Part shown: piece by piece, positions 1-9,300 of the stretch
How positions within the stretch are numbered: the first letter of the stretch is position 1
Layout: each line of letters begins with the position of its first letter
NCBI GenBank assembly: GCA_964554185.1
Contig: CAZKNJ010000020.1
Span: forward strand, 1 to 26,717
Length of the DNA: 26,717 nucleotides
Direction of reading: 5' to 3'
Origin: CAZKNJ01 sp964554185
Lineage (GTDB): Bacteria > 4484-113
The notes under the pieces: generated by a model
Told to the model about the DNA's origin: nothing
Databases searched by the model: none
What the model saw: the letters and a program-made list of their open reading frames with translations, nothing else
Translations under genes and position numbers: made by a program

Positions 1-87
1 GACGCGCGCATCAAGCGCATCTACGAGGGCACCAACGAAATCCAGCGGCTGGTCATCTCCCGCGAGATTCTGCGGATGTACCGCTAA
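1..87 (+). CDS. Acyl-CoA dehydrogenase, C-terminal end (partial)
   Basis: The reading frame is open from the first base and stops with TAA at 85-87, giving the last 28 residues of a protein whose 5' part lies outside the window. The tail contains RIYEGTNEIQRLVISREIL, the hallmark C-terminal segment of acyl-CoA dehydrogenases. In this family the Glu of YEGT(N/S)EI is near the substrate pocket and the Arg-Ile helix closes the domain. The enzyme would catalyse FAD-dependent alpha,beta-dehydrogenation of an acyl-CoA. Chain-length specificity and the catalytic base cannot be judged from this piece. A strong terminator follows 22 nt after the stop. Confidence 0.9.
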   Translation, partial: DARIKRIYEGTNEIQRLVISREILRMYR

Positions 88-109
88 CATCAATAGCGAA
101 ATAACCATC

Positions 110-142
110 AAGCGTCCCGCTGCTCGCGGCGGGGCGCTTTGC
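110..142 (+). terminator. Rho-independent terminator after acyl-CoA dehydrogenase
   Basis: An 11-bp stem (AAGCGTCCCGC at 110-120 with GCGGGGCGCTT at 129-139, one G-U pair) with an 8-nt loop is followed by a short T tract. It separates the dehydrogenase gene from purL. Confidence 0.75.
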
Positions 143-172
143 CATTTGCTAGGTGGGGCGCCCGATAGGCCG

Positions 173-181
173 TGTTATCAT
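173..181 (+). promoter_or_regulatory. Candidate extended -10 promoter for purL
   Basis: TGTTATCAT (TGn plus TATCAT) lies about 34 nt before the purL GTG start and downstream of the upstream terminator. No good -35 is visible at 16-18 nt. Other extended -10-like sites in this window have the same form. Confidence 0.4.
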
Positions 182-214
182 AATGCACTCAATGGCCATT
201 CACCGGAGGAAGCC

Positions 215-2539
215 GTGCCGGTAGAAATCCCGGACCCGCCCGATGCGAAGACGCTCGCTCGCGTCGGCCTGACTCAGGCGGAGTACGAAGAGCTCTGCCG
301 CCGCCTCAACCGCAAGCCCAACATCGTAGAGATGGGCATGGTCGGCGCGATGTGGAGCGAGCACTGCGCCTACAAGTCCTCCAAGCTGCACCTGCGCAAG
401 TTCCCCACCACCGGTCCCAAGGTGCTGCAGGGCCCCGGCGAGAATGCGGGCGCCGTGCTACTGCGCGACGACCTGGCGGCGGTGTTCAAGATTGAATCGC
501 ACAACCATCCGTCCGCGGTAGAGCCCTTCCAGGCGGCCGCCACCGGCGTGGGCGGCATCATCCGCGATATCTTCAGCATGGGCGCGCGGCCCATCGCCAC
601 GCTGGATCCCCTGCGCTTCGGGCCCATAACGGACTTCTACGACCCCGGCATCACGCGGGCAGCGGTGGAGCGCAACCGCTTCCTGTTTGAGGGCGTGGTC
701 GCGGGTATCGCGCACTACGGCAACTGCGTGGGCCTGCCTACGGTCGGCGGCGAAGTGGTGTTTGACCTGAGCTACTCGCTCAATCCGTTGATGAACGGGC
801 TCTGCCTCGGAGTCGTCAAGCCCGGCGAGCTGATACGCGCCTATGCCAAGGGCGAGGGCAACCGCGTGCTGCTGGTGGGCGCACGCACCGGTGCGGACGG
901 CGTGCAAGGCGCCACCTTCGCCAGTGTTGACCTGGCGGAGGACGTGCAGCAAGACCGGCCGGCAGTGCAAATCGGCGACCCGTTCCTGGAGAAATGCCTG
1001 ATTGAAGCGACGCTGGCGCTGAAAATGCACCCGGCGCTCATCGGCGTGCAGGACTTGGGCGCCGCGGGGCTGACCAGCTCGTCCTGCGAGATGGCCGGTC
1101 GTGGAAACGTCGGCCTGAAGCTTAATCTGGACAAGGTACCGCTGCGCCAGAAGCACATCGGCCCTTACGAAATAATGCTCTCGGAGTCCCAGGAACGGAT
1201 GCTGATGGTCGTTCAGAAGGACGGCGTGGAAGCGGTGAACGAGGAGTTCGCCCGCTGGGGGCTGGACAGCGCCGACGTTGGTGAGGTTATCACCGAGCCG
1301 GTAGTATCGCTCTGGTGGCGCGGCGAAGAAGTCGTGCACCTGCCCACGGCTCTGCTCACGACCGAAGCTCCGGAGCACGACCGCCCGCGCGCCGCCCTGA
1401 AGCGGCCGGAGTGGCTGAGCCTCAGCGCCGACGACGCGGTGAAACGGGCGGCGAAGATGTCGCTGCCGGACGACTTCCCGGTGGCGCTCAACCTAACCAC
1501 CCCCGAGGAGCGGGTGCTGGCGTTGATGCTGGCGCACCCCAACCACGCCAGCAAGCGGATGGTCTGGCGGCAGTACGACCATCAGGTGATTGACAACACC
1601 GTGGCCGGCCCGGAGGTTGCAGACGCCGCAGTGCTGCGCATCAAGGGCGGCCGCGACGGCATCGCCGTGTCCACCGACGGTCCGGGCCATCTGTGCGCGC
1701 TTGATCCCTTCTTGGGCGGTCAGCATTCGGTGAAGGAAGCTTACCTGAACCTGCTCACGGTCGGCGCGGAACCGCTGGCGTACACCAACTGCTTGAACTT
1801 CGCCAGCCCCGAAGACCCGGAAGTAATGGCCGGCTTCGCGGCGGTGGTGGAAGGCATGGCGCTGGCCTCCCGCGAGCTGGAAACGCCCGTGGTGTCGGGC
1901 AACGTGAGCTTCTACAACCAGACGGTGGGCGGCAAGGTCGTCCCCACGCCGGTTATCGGCATGGTCGGTTACGTGCCCGAGGTGCGGCGCATTCTCCGCC
2001 CCAGTTGGCCTTCCGGCGCATCACTTTACCTGGTGTCGCAGGGGGGCTGGAGGCTGGACGGGAGCTGCCTGGCCTGGGATTTGCTGCACGAACGCGACGG
2101 TGCGGTGGAGCCAATTGACTTCGCCAAGATGCACACGCTGAAGGACTTCGTGCAGACTGCGGTGTCGGACGGGATGCTGCTGGCGGCGCACGATGTTGAC
2201 TCGGGCGGGCTGGCGCTGGCGCTGGCTGAGTGCTGTTACGGCGGAGTGGGCGCGGATGTCCAGCTTCCCTCCAGACTGGTGGAAGCCGCTGGTGGAGTGG
2301 GGCGGCTGCTATTCGGCTGGCCGGCGGTTGGCTTGCTGCTGGCAGCGTCCGCCAGCAAGGAGCGGGAGTTCGCCGCGCAGGCTGACGCCTTTGGCATTCC
2401 ATTGGAGCCGCTTGGGGAGGCGGGTGGCTCGGAGCTGACGGTCACGGTCGAAGGTTCACCGCAGCCGCTGTTATCCCTGCCCGCGGCGGCGATGGCAGCC
2501 ATCCACCGCGAAGCGCTGCCCTTCTGGATGCGCTCCTGA
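215..2539 (+). CDS. purL: Phosphoribosylformylglycinamidine synthase subunit PurL
   Basis: This is the small, multi-subunit form of FGAM synthase (774 residues; family about 720-780), which converts FGAR plus glutamine-derived ammonia and ATP to FGAM in de novo purine synthesis, working with PurQ and PurS. Visible family signatures include the N-terminal VEMGMVGAMWSEHCAYKSSK, GPGENAG, the nucleotide/Mg-binding KIESHNHPSAVEPFQAAATG followed by GVGGIIRDIFSMGARP, VGGEVVFD, QDLGAAGLTSSSCEMAGRG, and in the second half STDGPGHLCALDP and VVSGNVSFYNQ. The start is chosen at GTG 215 because GGAGG at 205-209 lies 5 nt upstream. The frame stays open to a TTG at 146, but that would overlap the terminator region. 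No purQ or purS is adjacent. Confidence 0.95.
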   Translation: MPVEIPDPPDAKTLARVGLTQAEYEELCRRLNRKPNIVEMGMVGAMWSEHCAYKSSKLHLRKFPTTGPKVLQGPGENAGAVLLRDDLAAVFKIESHNHPSAVEPFQAAATGVGGIIRDIFSMGARPIATLDPLRFGPITDFYDPGITRAAVERNRFLFEGVVAGIAHYGNCVGLPTVGGEVVFDLSYSLNPLMNGLCLGVVKPGELIRAYAKGEGNRVLLVGARTGADGVQGATFASVDLAEDVQQDRPAVQIGDPFLEKCLIEATLALKMHPALIGVQDLGAAGLTSSSCEMAGRGNVGLKLNLDKVPLRQKHIGPYEIMLSESQERMLMVVQKDGVEAVNEEFARWGLDSADVGEVITEPVVSLWWRGEEVVHLPTALLTTEAPEHDRPRAALKRPEWLSLSADDAVKRAAKMSLPDDFPVALNLTTPEERVLALMLAHPNHASKRMVWRQYDHQVIDNTVAGPEVADAAVLRIKGGRDGIAVSTDGPGHLCALDPFLGGQHSVKEAYLNLLTVGAEPLAYTNCLNFASPEDPEVMAGFAAVVEGMALASRELETPVVSGNVSFYNQTVGGKVVPTPVIGMVGYVPEVRRILRPSWPSGASLYLVSQGGWRLDGSCLAWDLLHERDGAVEPIDFAKMHTLKDFVQTAVSDGMLLAAHDVDSGGLALALAECCYGGVGADVQLPSRLVEAAGGVGRLLFGWPAVGLLLAASASKEREFAAQADAFGIPLEPLGEAGGSELTVTVEGSPQPLLSLPAAAMAAIHREALPFWMRS

Positions 2540-2571
2540 GCCGTTGAACACCGGGTCGGTGCCCTCTTTCA

Positions 2572-2593
2572 GGCTGATTCGCCCGATTCAGCC
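2572..2593 (+). other. Weak hairpin downstream of purL
   Basis: GGCTGA at 2572-2577 pairs with TCAGCC at 2588-2593 (6 bp, 10-nt loop). There is no T tract, so it is at best a weak transcript end for purL. Confidence 0.25.
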
Positions 2594-2614
2594 AAGGAAT
2601 CCGCCTATGGCTGC

Positions 2615-2643
2615 TTGCCAATCTATAGATTACCTGTTAAGAT
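2615..2643 (+). promoter_or_regulatory. Sigma-70-type promoter for the 2676 gene
   Basis: TTGCCA (2615-2620) and TAAGAT (2638-2643) are separated by 17 nt, placing the transcript start near 2650. The spacer contains the palindrome ATCTATAGAT (2621-2630). The related octamers ATATAGAT (2642-2649) and CTATAGAT (2670-2677, covering the start codon) lie downstream. Confidence 0.6.
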
Positions 2644-2675
2644 ATAGATTGACTCACCCAGATGGGAGGCTATAG

Positions 2676-3257
2676 ATGAACGCGACGAAAGTTGCGATAG
2701 CCGGTGTCATCGCGATACTGGCATTAGTGGGAATCGTGTTCGCGGCATCAGCGCTCTTCGCACAAGAGAGCCTGGCAGAGTCCTTTGACTGGCAGAGTTA
2801 CGGCTACGCCTCCGGGGCCGGCTACAAGCTCGTCAGTACTTCCGCCGATTATTCGAGCTTCTCCGGCGAAGGCAAAGGGCTCGTGGTCAGGATCGCGGTG
2901 CCAGCGGGCACGGCCAACGACCAAGTCAAGCTTGCTTTGGTCGATGCAGTGAGGAATGAAGCACTGCGCGACCGCACGGTGAGTGCTATCACCGCCATTG
3001 CGTACAACGACGGTGAGAAGATGTTCAGCGACGAGTATTACTCCGGCGGTAAAGCTATCTGGGGCCCCGGCGGCAGCTACCGCGTGTCTCAGGACAACCA
3101 GGAGTACGCCATCTCGTTCATGAGCGCCCACAAGTACGTTGCGCCCAAGCCCACGCTGGCCAATGAAAAGAAGAAGAGCAGACGCTCTAAGAAGGGTGGC
3201 GGATCGCTGAACAATTACATCTCCTCCTCCTGCGGTTCTAGCAGCGGCGGTGGATGA
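2676..3257 (+). CDS. Small exported or membrane-anchored protein of unknown function
   Basis: I do not recognise the family. The 193-residue product begins with a hydrophobic segment (about residues 5-28) that can serve as a signal peptide or single membrane anchor. About 130 mixed alpha/beta residues follow. The C-terminus changes abruptly to a basic run (KKKSRRSKKGGG) and then a Ser/Gly/Cys tail ending CGSSSGGG. Start ATG 2676 has GGGAGG at 2664-2669 with ideal spacing and its own promoter. It is monocistronic: terminators follow within 70 nt. The low-complexity tail could interact with the cell surface, but this is inference. Confidence 0.7.
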   Translation: MNATKVAIAGVIAILALVGIVFAASALFAQESLAESFDWQSYGYASGAGYKLVSTSADYSSFSGEGKGLVVRIAVPAGTANDQVKLALVDAVRNEALRDRTVSAITAIAYNDGEKMFSDEYYSGGKAIWGPGGSYRVSQDNQEYAISFMSAHKYVAPKPTLANEKKKSRRSKKGGGSLNNYISSSCGSSSGGG

Positions 3258-3309
3258 GGCTAGTGTGATTTGCTCCGGTTCGGAGCAGCACTAGCGAAAC
3301 TGAACTTAT

Positions 3310-3346
3310 AAGCGGCTTGCCGGCCGAAAGCTGGCGGGCCGCTTTT
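3310..3346 (+). terminator. Rho-independent terminator after the 2676 gene
   Basis: A long stem (AAGCGGC... at 3310 onward with ...GCCGCTT ending at 3343, about 14 bp including G-U pairs) with a CCGAAAG loop runs into TTTT. A smaller hairpin, GCTCCG-GTT-CGGAGC, lies about 40 nt upstream and may assist. Confidence 0.75.
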
Positions 3347-3472
3347 ACTACAAGCGGGTTGCAGTAGTCTGCAGTACTAACCTAACCGCATTCGCCTATG
3401 TACAGTTTGCGCCACCACGAGGAGTTTTGCGTCCCCTCTTCCAGAGCGGCAGAAGCAGCGCTAGTGGGCAGT

Positions 3473-6232
3473 CTAAATGGAGCTTCCCCAGAAGTAGCCG
3501 ATGGCGGCTATGTCCTCGGGCCCGACAATGCCGCTGCCATCGCTGTCAAACCACGGAAGGTAGCCCTCCCACGATGGCTTGTACCCCAGCCAGGGAATCA
3601 GCGCGTCCCGGTCGGCATCGTTGACCACGCCGTCACCGTTGATGTCGCCCCTCAGGTTAAACACCACCACCGGGATAATCAGCTCGGGGCTTCCGATACC
3701 GCCGTCGTCAAATGCCTGCAGCCGCAGCGTGGCCATTTGGTTAGGCAGCCCTGAAACATCGATGGCTGCCTCAAATGGCTGGCCCTCGGCTTCGCCGGAG
3801 ATCGTGCCGGTGGAGTGCTGCAACTCATAGGACAGCGTAACCGCATCGTTGTTGGCGTAAGCTGAAAGCTCAATCGCCGGCGCTTCATACACGCTGCCGA
3901 AGCGCGGCGGATCCGGCAGGCCGGTGGAGAGAATCATGGGAACGGTCTCGGCGTACTCGTAGGCAATCACCACCTGGTCAATCCACCATCCCGCGGACTG
4001 GCCGCCGTCCTCGCCGCATACCGAGCCGTTGGTCTCCAACAGGAATCCCACGTGCACGTCCTGCCCCGCCCACGGAGCGAGGTTAATGTGCTTGTTGGAC
4101 CAACTGGCGATAAGGCCGGTGAACGCGGCATCATCCATATTGCGCTGCTTCGCCAGCGTCCACGTCTGGAAGTTATCGGTGCTCACCACGACTTTACCGG
4201 TGTCCGCGCCGTTCTCCAGGTTGTACTTCAGGCGCAGCGTCATCGTCGGCGCGGGTGAGGCTGGCAGTGAGAGCAGCGGCATGACCGCAAACGAAGTGAG
4301 GCTGTTCGGGTAATCCGGCGAAGCGTAGTTGTGCACGCCGTAGCAGCCGGAAGACAGGTATCCGCCGTTGTGGAAGGTAAACTTGCCCGCATAGTCGTTG
4401 GCCCACGAGGCGATGCGCTCGGTATCGCTCTCGTAGTGCTGGGAGAGCGGGAACGCTCCGCTCGTGTTGTCCACGATGTAGCTCAAGTCAAGCTGCGTAT
4501 CAAGGCCGGGAAGGACGCCGGTGGCGTGCACCGTGATCCCGGCTTCGCCGAAGCTGATGTCGGAGGTGTTAATGGTTACTCCCCAGGGCGCTTCGGTGCG
4601 GGTGGCGATGAGCGTGTCATTCATCCAGTACTGCATATCCACCGTGTTCTCTACCACGTCGGGGTCCAGCACCAGCGTGTCGGTGATAACCAGCGGCGAA
4701 GGCTGCGGGAAGTGAAGCTGCGGCCGGAGCACCGGCGTCAGCGCTGCCATGACGTCCAGCCGGTGGATGTTGCTGTTGGCCCACTGGGCCGAAGGCAGCA
4801 GCGGGCCGTTTTGGACCAGCAGGTTGCGTACTTCATCGTTCGTGAGCGTAGGCGCGTGGGACTTGAGCAGAGCCGCCGCGCCCGCCACATGCGGGCAGGC
4901 CATACTGGTGCCTTCCATGTAGGCGTACTCATGAGTTGAGCCACAGCTACAAGATGTAATGAGGTTGTTTTGAGGGGGGGACAGGTTTTCTCCGCCCGGA
5001 GCAGCAATATCCACCCAGCTGCCGTAGTTGCTGTAGCTCGCGCGGTCGTCATTGGGCTTGGTCGCGCCGACGCTCAGCACCGTGTTGTACGCGGCGGGGT
5101 ATTCCTTGGCCTGCGAATAATCGTTCCCTGCGGACGCGACCAGGAAGCAGCCCTTCCCGTTGGCGTAGTCGCAGGCGTTATGCAGGTTAGTGTCGGAATA
5201 AGTGCTTCCCAGGCTCATGTTCACCACTGCTGCTTGTACTTCATCAGCCGCTAGGACCAATCCGGCGGCAACCCAGACGGAAGGGCAGCCTTCTGCTGAC
5301 GGCCCGAACACGCGGATGGGGACCAGCTTGCACTGGTAGGCCACGCCCACCACGCCCACTCCGTTGTTACCCACTGCGGCAATCGTGCCAGAGACATGGG
5401 AGCCGTGGCCATGCTTATCGTCGGGTGCTCGCCAGTTACCGCCGGTGGGAGGATATTCGTAGTGGTCGTACAGGTCGAAGTACTCACTGGGATAAGCGGT
5501 AATGGGGTTAATCGTATTCGCTGCCAGGTCCTCATGGTCGGGATAGCCGCTATCGCTGTCGGCGGAGTAGCGAATGCCGCTGTCAATGACCGCTACCTTC
5601 ACATTGGGGTCACCCTTCTCATGGTCCCACGCGCTCTCGCATTCAATCTTCTCTATATCCCACTGCCAGAGATCGTTGGGCGTGTAGAACGGGCGCACCC
5701 TCGCGCTGTACTGCACATATTCCACCTGCGCCGGATAGTCCGCCAGTATCTGTTCCATTACCGGGCGGGCGTCAGCGCCGCCATCCACCTTGTAGGAGGC
5801 GAAGCAGAAAGATGCCGTGTGCGCTTCCGCCGAGAGCTGGAGGCTGTAGCGGCCGCGGATCTCCCGCGCCAGGGCGATGGTGCCGGGATTGCGGTAGAGG
5901 ACGGAAGCCGTATCGTAATCAGCTTCAGCTCCCGCGCCGCCCGCGCCCGCCGCGCTGGTGGCCTTGGCCTGCGGATTGAAGCCCACGACAAAGAGGTCCT
6001 GATAGTAGTCCACTCCCGCAGTAAAGCCGTCGGTGTTGAAGTTGTTGGCGGGTGAGGGGAGGGGAAATTCGCTGTCGGCGGTGGCCGCACGGTCGGCTCC
6101 CGGCGTTTCAATGAAACTGCGTAGGGACTTGGCCCGGCCGCAGCCGCCCAGCAGCACTAGCACTGCCAATAAGAGAATCACGGGTATTGCGCGCACCGCG
6201 CCGGCGCTTAGAGGTAAGTGACACTTTGCCAT
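3473..6232 (-). CDS. S8 subtilisin-like serine protease lipoprotein with C-terminal dockerin-like domain
   Basis: Counting from ATG 6232 the product has 919 residues. A lipoprotein signal (hydrophobic VILLLAVLVLLGGC) puts the lipidated Cys near residue 31. The peptidase S8 domain (about 190-490) has a complete triad: Asp217 in VIDSGI, His276 in HGHGSHVSG and Ser443 in GTSMACPHVAG, plus the oxyanion-region ASAGND. Residues about 504-860 form a beta-rich module, including a MAM/immune-inhibitor-like stretch ending GWWIDQVVIAY, that is shared with the neighbouring M6 protease. Residues about 862-919 hold two dockerin-like calcium loops (GDINGDGVVNDADRDAL and FDSDGSGIVGPEDIAAI). The frame is open to a GTG at 6280, but 6232 is preferred because a promoter ends 10 nt before it. 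The protein probably degrades extracellular protein from the cell surface. Confidence 0.9.
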   Translation of the reverse strand: MAKCHLPLSAGAVRAIPVILLLAVLVLLGGCGRAKSLRSFIETPGADRAATADSEFPLPSPANNFNTDGFTAGVDYYQDLFVVGFNPQAKATSAAGAGGAGAEADYDTASVLYRNPGTIALAREIRGRYSLQLSAEAHTASFCFASYKVDGGADARPVMEQILADYPAQVEYVQYSARVRPFYTPNDLWQWDIEKIECESAWDHEKGDPNVKVAVIDSGIRYSADSDSGYPDHEDLAANTINPITAYPSEYFDLYDHYEYPPTGGNWRAPDDKHGHGSHVSGTIAAVGNNGVGVVGVAYQCKLVPIRVFGPSAEGCPSVWVAAGLVLAADEVQAAVVNMSLGSTYSDTNLHNACDYANGKGCFLVASAGNDYSQAKEYPAAYNTVLSVGATKPNDDRASYSNYGSWVDIAAPGGENLSPPQNNLITSCSCGSTHEYAYMEGTSMACPHVAGAAALLKSHAPTLTNDEVRNLLVQNGPLLPSAQWANSNIHRLDVMAALTPVLRPQLHFPQPSPLVITDTLVLDPDVVENTVDMQYWMNDTLIATRTEAPWGVTINTSDISFGEAGITVHATGVLPGLDTQLDLSYIVDNTSGAFPLSQHYESDTERIASWANDYAGKFTFHNGGYLSSGCYGVHNYASPDYPNSLTSFAVMPLLSLPASPAPTMTLRLKYNLENGADTGKVVVSTDNFQTWTLAKQRNMDDAAFTGLIASWSNKHINLAPWAGQDVHVGFLLETNGSVCGEDGGQSAGWWIDQVVIAYEYAETVPMILSTGLPDPPRFGSVYEAPAIELSAYANNDAVTLSYELQHSTGTISGEAEGQPFEAAIDVSGLPNQMATLRLQAFDDGGIGSPELIIPVVVFNLRGDINGDGVVNDADRDALIPWLGYKPSWEGYLPWFDSDGSGIVGPEDIAAIGYFWGSSI

Positions 6233-6242
6233 CAGACTAAGT

Positions 6243-6271
6243 AGTATACCCGACGGCGCCGCCTTTTTGAA
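6243..6271 (-). promoter_or_regulatory. Promoter for the S8 protease gene
   Basis: On the minus strand TTCAAA (6271-6266) and TATACT (6248-6243) are 17 nt apart. The -10 hexamer ends 10 nt before ATG 6232, predicting a leader of only a few bases and no Shine-Dalgarno site. The gene may also be read through from the M6 gene, which ends at 6305. Confidence 0.5.
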
Positions 6272-6304
6272 TATACGCACCGGCTGAACCGTGCGCTCAG
6301 GCGG

Positions 6305-9300
6305 TTACGGCCCCGTCCAGAAGTACCCGACCGCCGCCAGGTCGCTGGCGTCAACCACCCCGTCGCCGTTGCTATCAAACCATGGGCGGAAGCCCACATC
6401 GGTGTTCTGCATTCCGAGCAGCCCTCCCAGCGCATCGCGGTCGGCTGCGTTGACCAGGCCGTCGCCGTTGACATCACCGCGGAAATTGTAGATGGTCACG
6501 GGCGTCTCTATGAACGGGCTGCCGACGCCCAGTGCGTCAAACGCCTGCAGGCGCAGCGTGGCTCGCTGGTTGGGCAGTCCCGAGACATCTATTTCCGTGG
6601 TGAACGGCGGCCCGTTCACTTCACCATCCAGCGGCCCGCCGGTGGTCTCAAGCGTGTAATCCAGGCGCTCGGCCCCGTTGTCGGCGTAAGCCGCCAGCAC
6701 GATCATTGGCTCTTGGTACATCAAGCCGTACTTCGCGGGGTTAAGCACGCCGGTGTACGTGATGCTTGGCACGGTCTCGGCCCAGTTGTAGGCGATAACC
6801 ACCTGGTCAATCCACCATCCCGCCGGCTGTCCGCCATCCTCGCCCGCCACGCTGCCGTTGGTGGTCAGTAGAAAACCGATGTGCACCTGCTGGCCCGCCC
6901 AGGGAGAGAGGTCAACGTGGGTATTGCCCCAATCGGCGGCGTAGCCGCTAAACTCCGCCGGATCGGTCTCGCGTAGGTCGGCGGTCTCCCAGGTGGAAAA
7001 GCCGTCAGCGCTCACCACCACCGCTCCGACATCCGCCCCGTCCTCCAGGTTGTACTTGGTGCGCAGCGTCATGGTCGGAACCGGGTCGGCGGGAAGCGTG
7101 ACCAGTGGCAGCACGGCAAATGACTGCAGGCTATTGGGGTATTCGGGGGGCGTGGCGGAATGCACTCCAGTGCTCTTGGCCGAGTCGTAACCCTCGTCCT
7201 GGATGGTGAAGGCGCCGCCGATATCGCTGGCCCAGGACGCGACCGCGGGCGGCGCGGCCTCAAACTGCTCGGTCAGCGGGAAGACGCCGGCCGTATTATC
7301 TACGATAAGGCCGAACTCCACTTCCGCGGTAAGCTCGGGCAGCGTGCCGGTTGCCACCACCCTGATATCCAACTGCCCGAAGTCCATCGCTGAGGAGTCG
7401 TAGGTGATGCCCCACGGCGCCTGGGTCAGCGTGACGTAGAGCTCGCCATTAACGTAGTAATCCAGCTGCTCGGCGTTCTCAATCTCGGCTGGCTCCAGGC
7501 TGATTTCGCCTGACTGCACCAGCGGGTCGGGGCGGGTGAAACTCAGGTAGGGCGCGCCGATGCTCAGGTCAAACACCGCGTCATCGCCGTCCCGGCGGAT
7601 GCTGCCAATGATGATGCCGGTCTGCTTGTCGCCGGTGTCGGGGAAGTTGACGTAAGCGTCGGTGCTGGGCGTGGTGTCACCGGCAAAGCGGTCGTAGAGC
7701 GTGCTGTTGTAATCCGCGGGCCAGGGATCGTACGTGCCCCCCATGTACTCGTCATCGTCAATGATCCCGCCAGCGCCGCCTAGAGGAATTTGGTAACTTG
7801 CGGTGCTTTCCTCCAGGTCAACGAACTTGCGCTCCTCGTGGTCATTGCAGCCAAAGCCGTCGTCTTCAACATCGTCAAACACGGCGTCCTTGTACCACAC
7901 GCGCTCGTCCACGTGCCAGATTAGCAGGCCGGGGTTGAAGTCGTGAGCCAGCTCCGTGGCGTTCTGGTAGATGTTGCCCGCGGGGATGTAGGGCGGATAG
8001 TAGATGTACTTGCGGCCGGTGGTGGAGTTGTTCTCCAGGACGAAGTACTCCTCACCCTCCATTGCATCACGCCAAACACGCCGAATGTTGTTCGGGCTGG
8101 AGTTCACCGGGCCGAGGTGGAAGTCCTTCAGGTTGCTTGCGACCATCTCCGCGTCCGTCCAGCCCAGGCAGTACTTGAGCGGCGCTGAGAGGTTCTGCAC
8201 CGGCAGTACGTAGATGCCGGCGGCCATGATGCACCAGAAGCCGCAACCGTTGCTCTCATCTTCGTCCGGTCCGGGATTGTCTCTCCCGGCGTAGTCCCCG
8301 CCGTAGTCGTAGAGGTCGGGAAGTCCAAGTATGTGGCCGTGCTCGTGGTGTGGCGCGTAGTCCCACCAGTTGTACGGATAGTCCCCGCCGTCCTCATAGC
8401 AAATCGAGTAGAAGTCTATGTAAGCAGCCCGGAGGATCTTCACGCCGTCCTTGGTGAAGTCGCCCATCTCGTTCCCGTAGATATACTCGTTGCAGATGAA
8501 ACCAACGTGTTCCCGCGTTTGGCCGTTGAGAAGCCGCTGAAACACTAGATGCAGCGAGTCGATGAATCCGTTGCCATCGGCGTCATATTGGCTGAAATCA
8601 ACGTCCGCGTCCGCTAGGCTCAGAAGCTGCTTGGCTTGCGCTTTATTGAGCTCGATGAAACCGCTTCCTCCCTGGTTGTATCCGTCGATCTGATATGCGG
8701 CGTTCTCGCCGGGTGGATACACGTCCCCTGTGAACGCCAGCTGGCCGTACGACTGTTGCTCGTAGTACTCCTTGACGCTGATGTTGTTGTTGCCTCCATC
8801 CGTATCGAAGTACTTGTCCTCAACGAAGGACGTTGGCGGGACTTCGTAGGAGTATCCTGACCACTTCACCTTCAGCACCAGCGTCTTCACATTGCCGGTG
8901 GTCGGGCTGGCCCAGCCGTCATGGGTCATATCGGGCGGAGCGGATGAGGCCTTTTCCCCGCCCGCTGCGGCGGTCAAAGCCGTGAGCGGATCGGGGTCAC
9001 TAGGTCCATAGACTCCCGGCTCCACCAGGCCTTCCAGCCCGTACTCGCGGATGGTGTCAGCGGTATAAACCATGCGCCCGTGCGGCAGGCGGTAAGGCCC
9101 GGCGTAAGGCGCATCGCGTCTGATGGCCTCCGCGCCGGGCGGAGGGGCTGGGAGGTTATCCACGGCCACCGAGCGCGCGTTACCGCTAACGCCGGTGGAC
9201 AACGGCAGAAGCGACCTGCTTCCGCAGGAGCCGGCGGCCAGCGCCAGCCCGAGTGCCAGCAGTATCAGTGAAATCGGGACTACAGCGTTGCGCATCAGCA

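Noticed and set aside
458..1378. Long minus-strand open frame (306 codons) across purL
   Set aside because: It is antisense to conserved purL motifs, has no ribosome site, and its composition (His/Arg/Gln-rich) is that of a GC-rich shadow frame.
6233..6280. GTG 6280 as the S8 protease start
   Set aside because: No ribosome site precedes it and a TTCAAA-17-TATACT promoter lies inside this extension, so ATG 6232 is preferred, although the longer form cannot be excluded.
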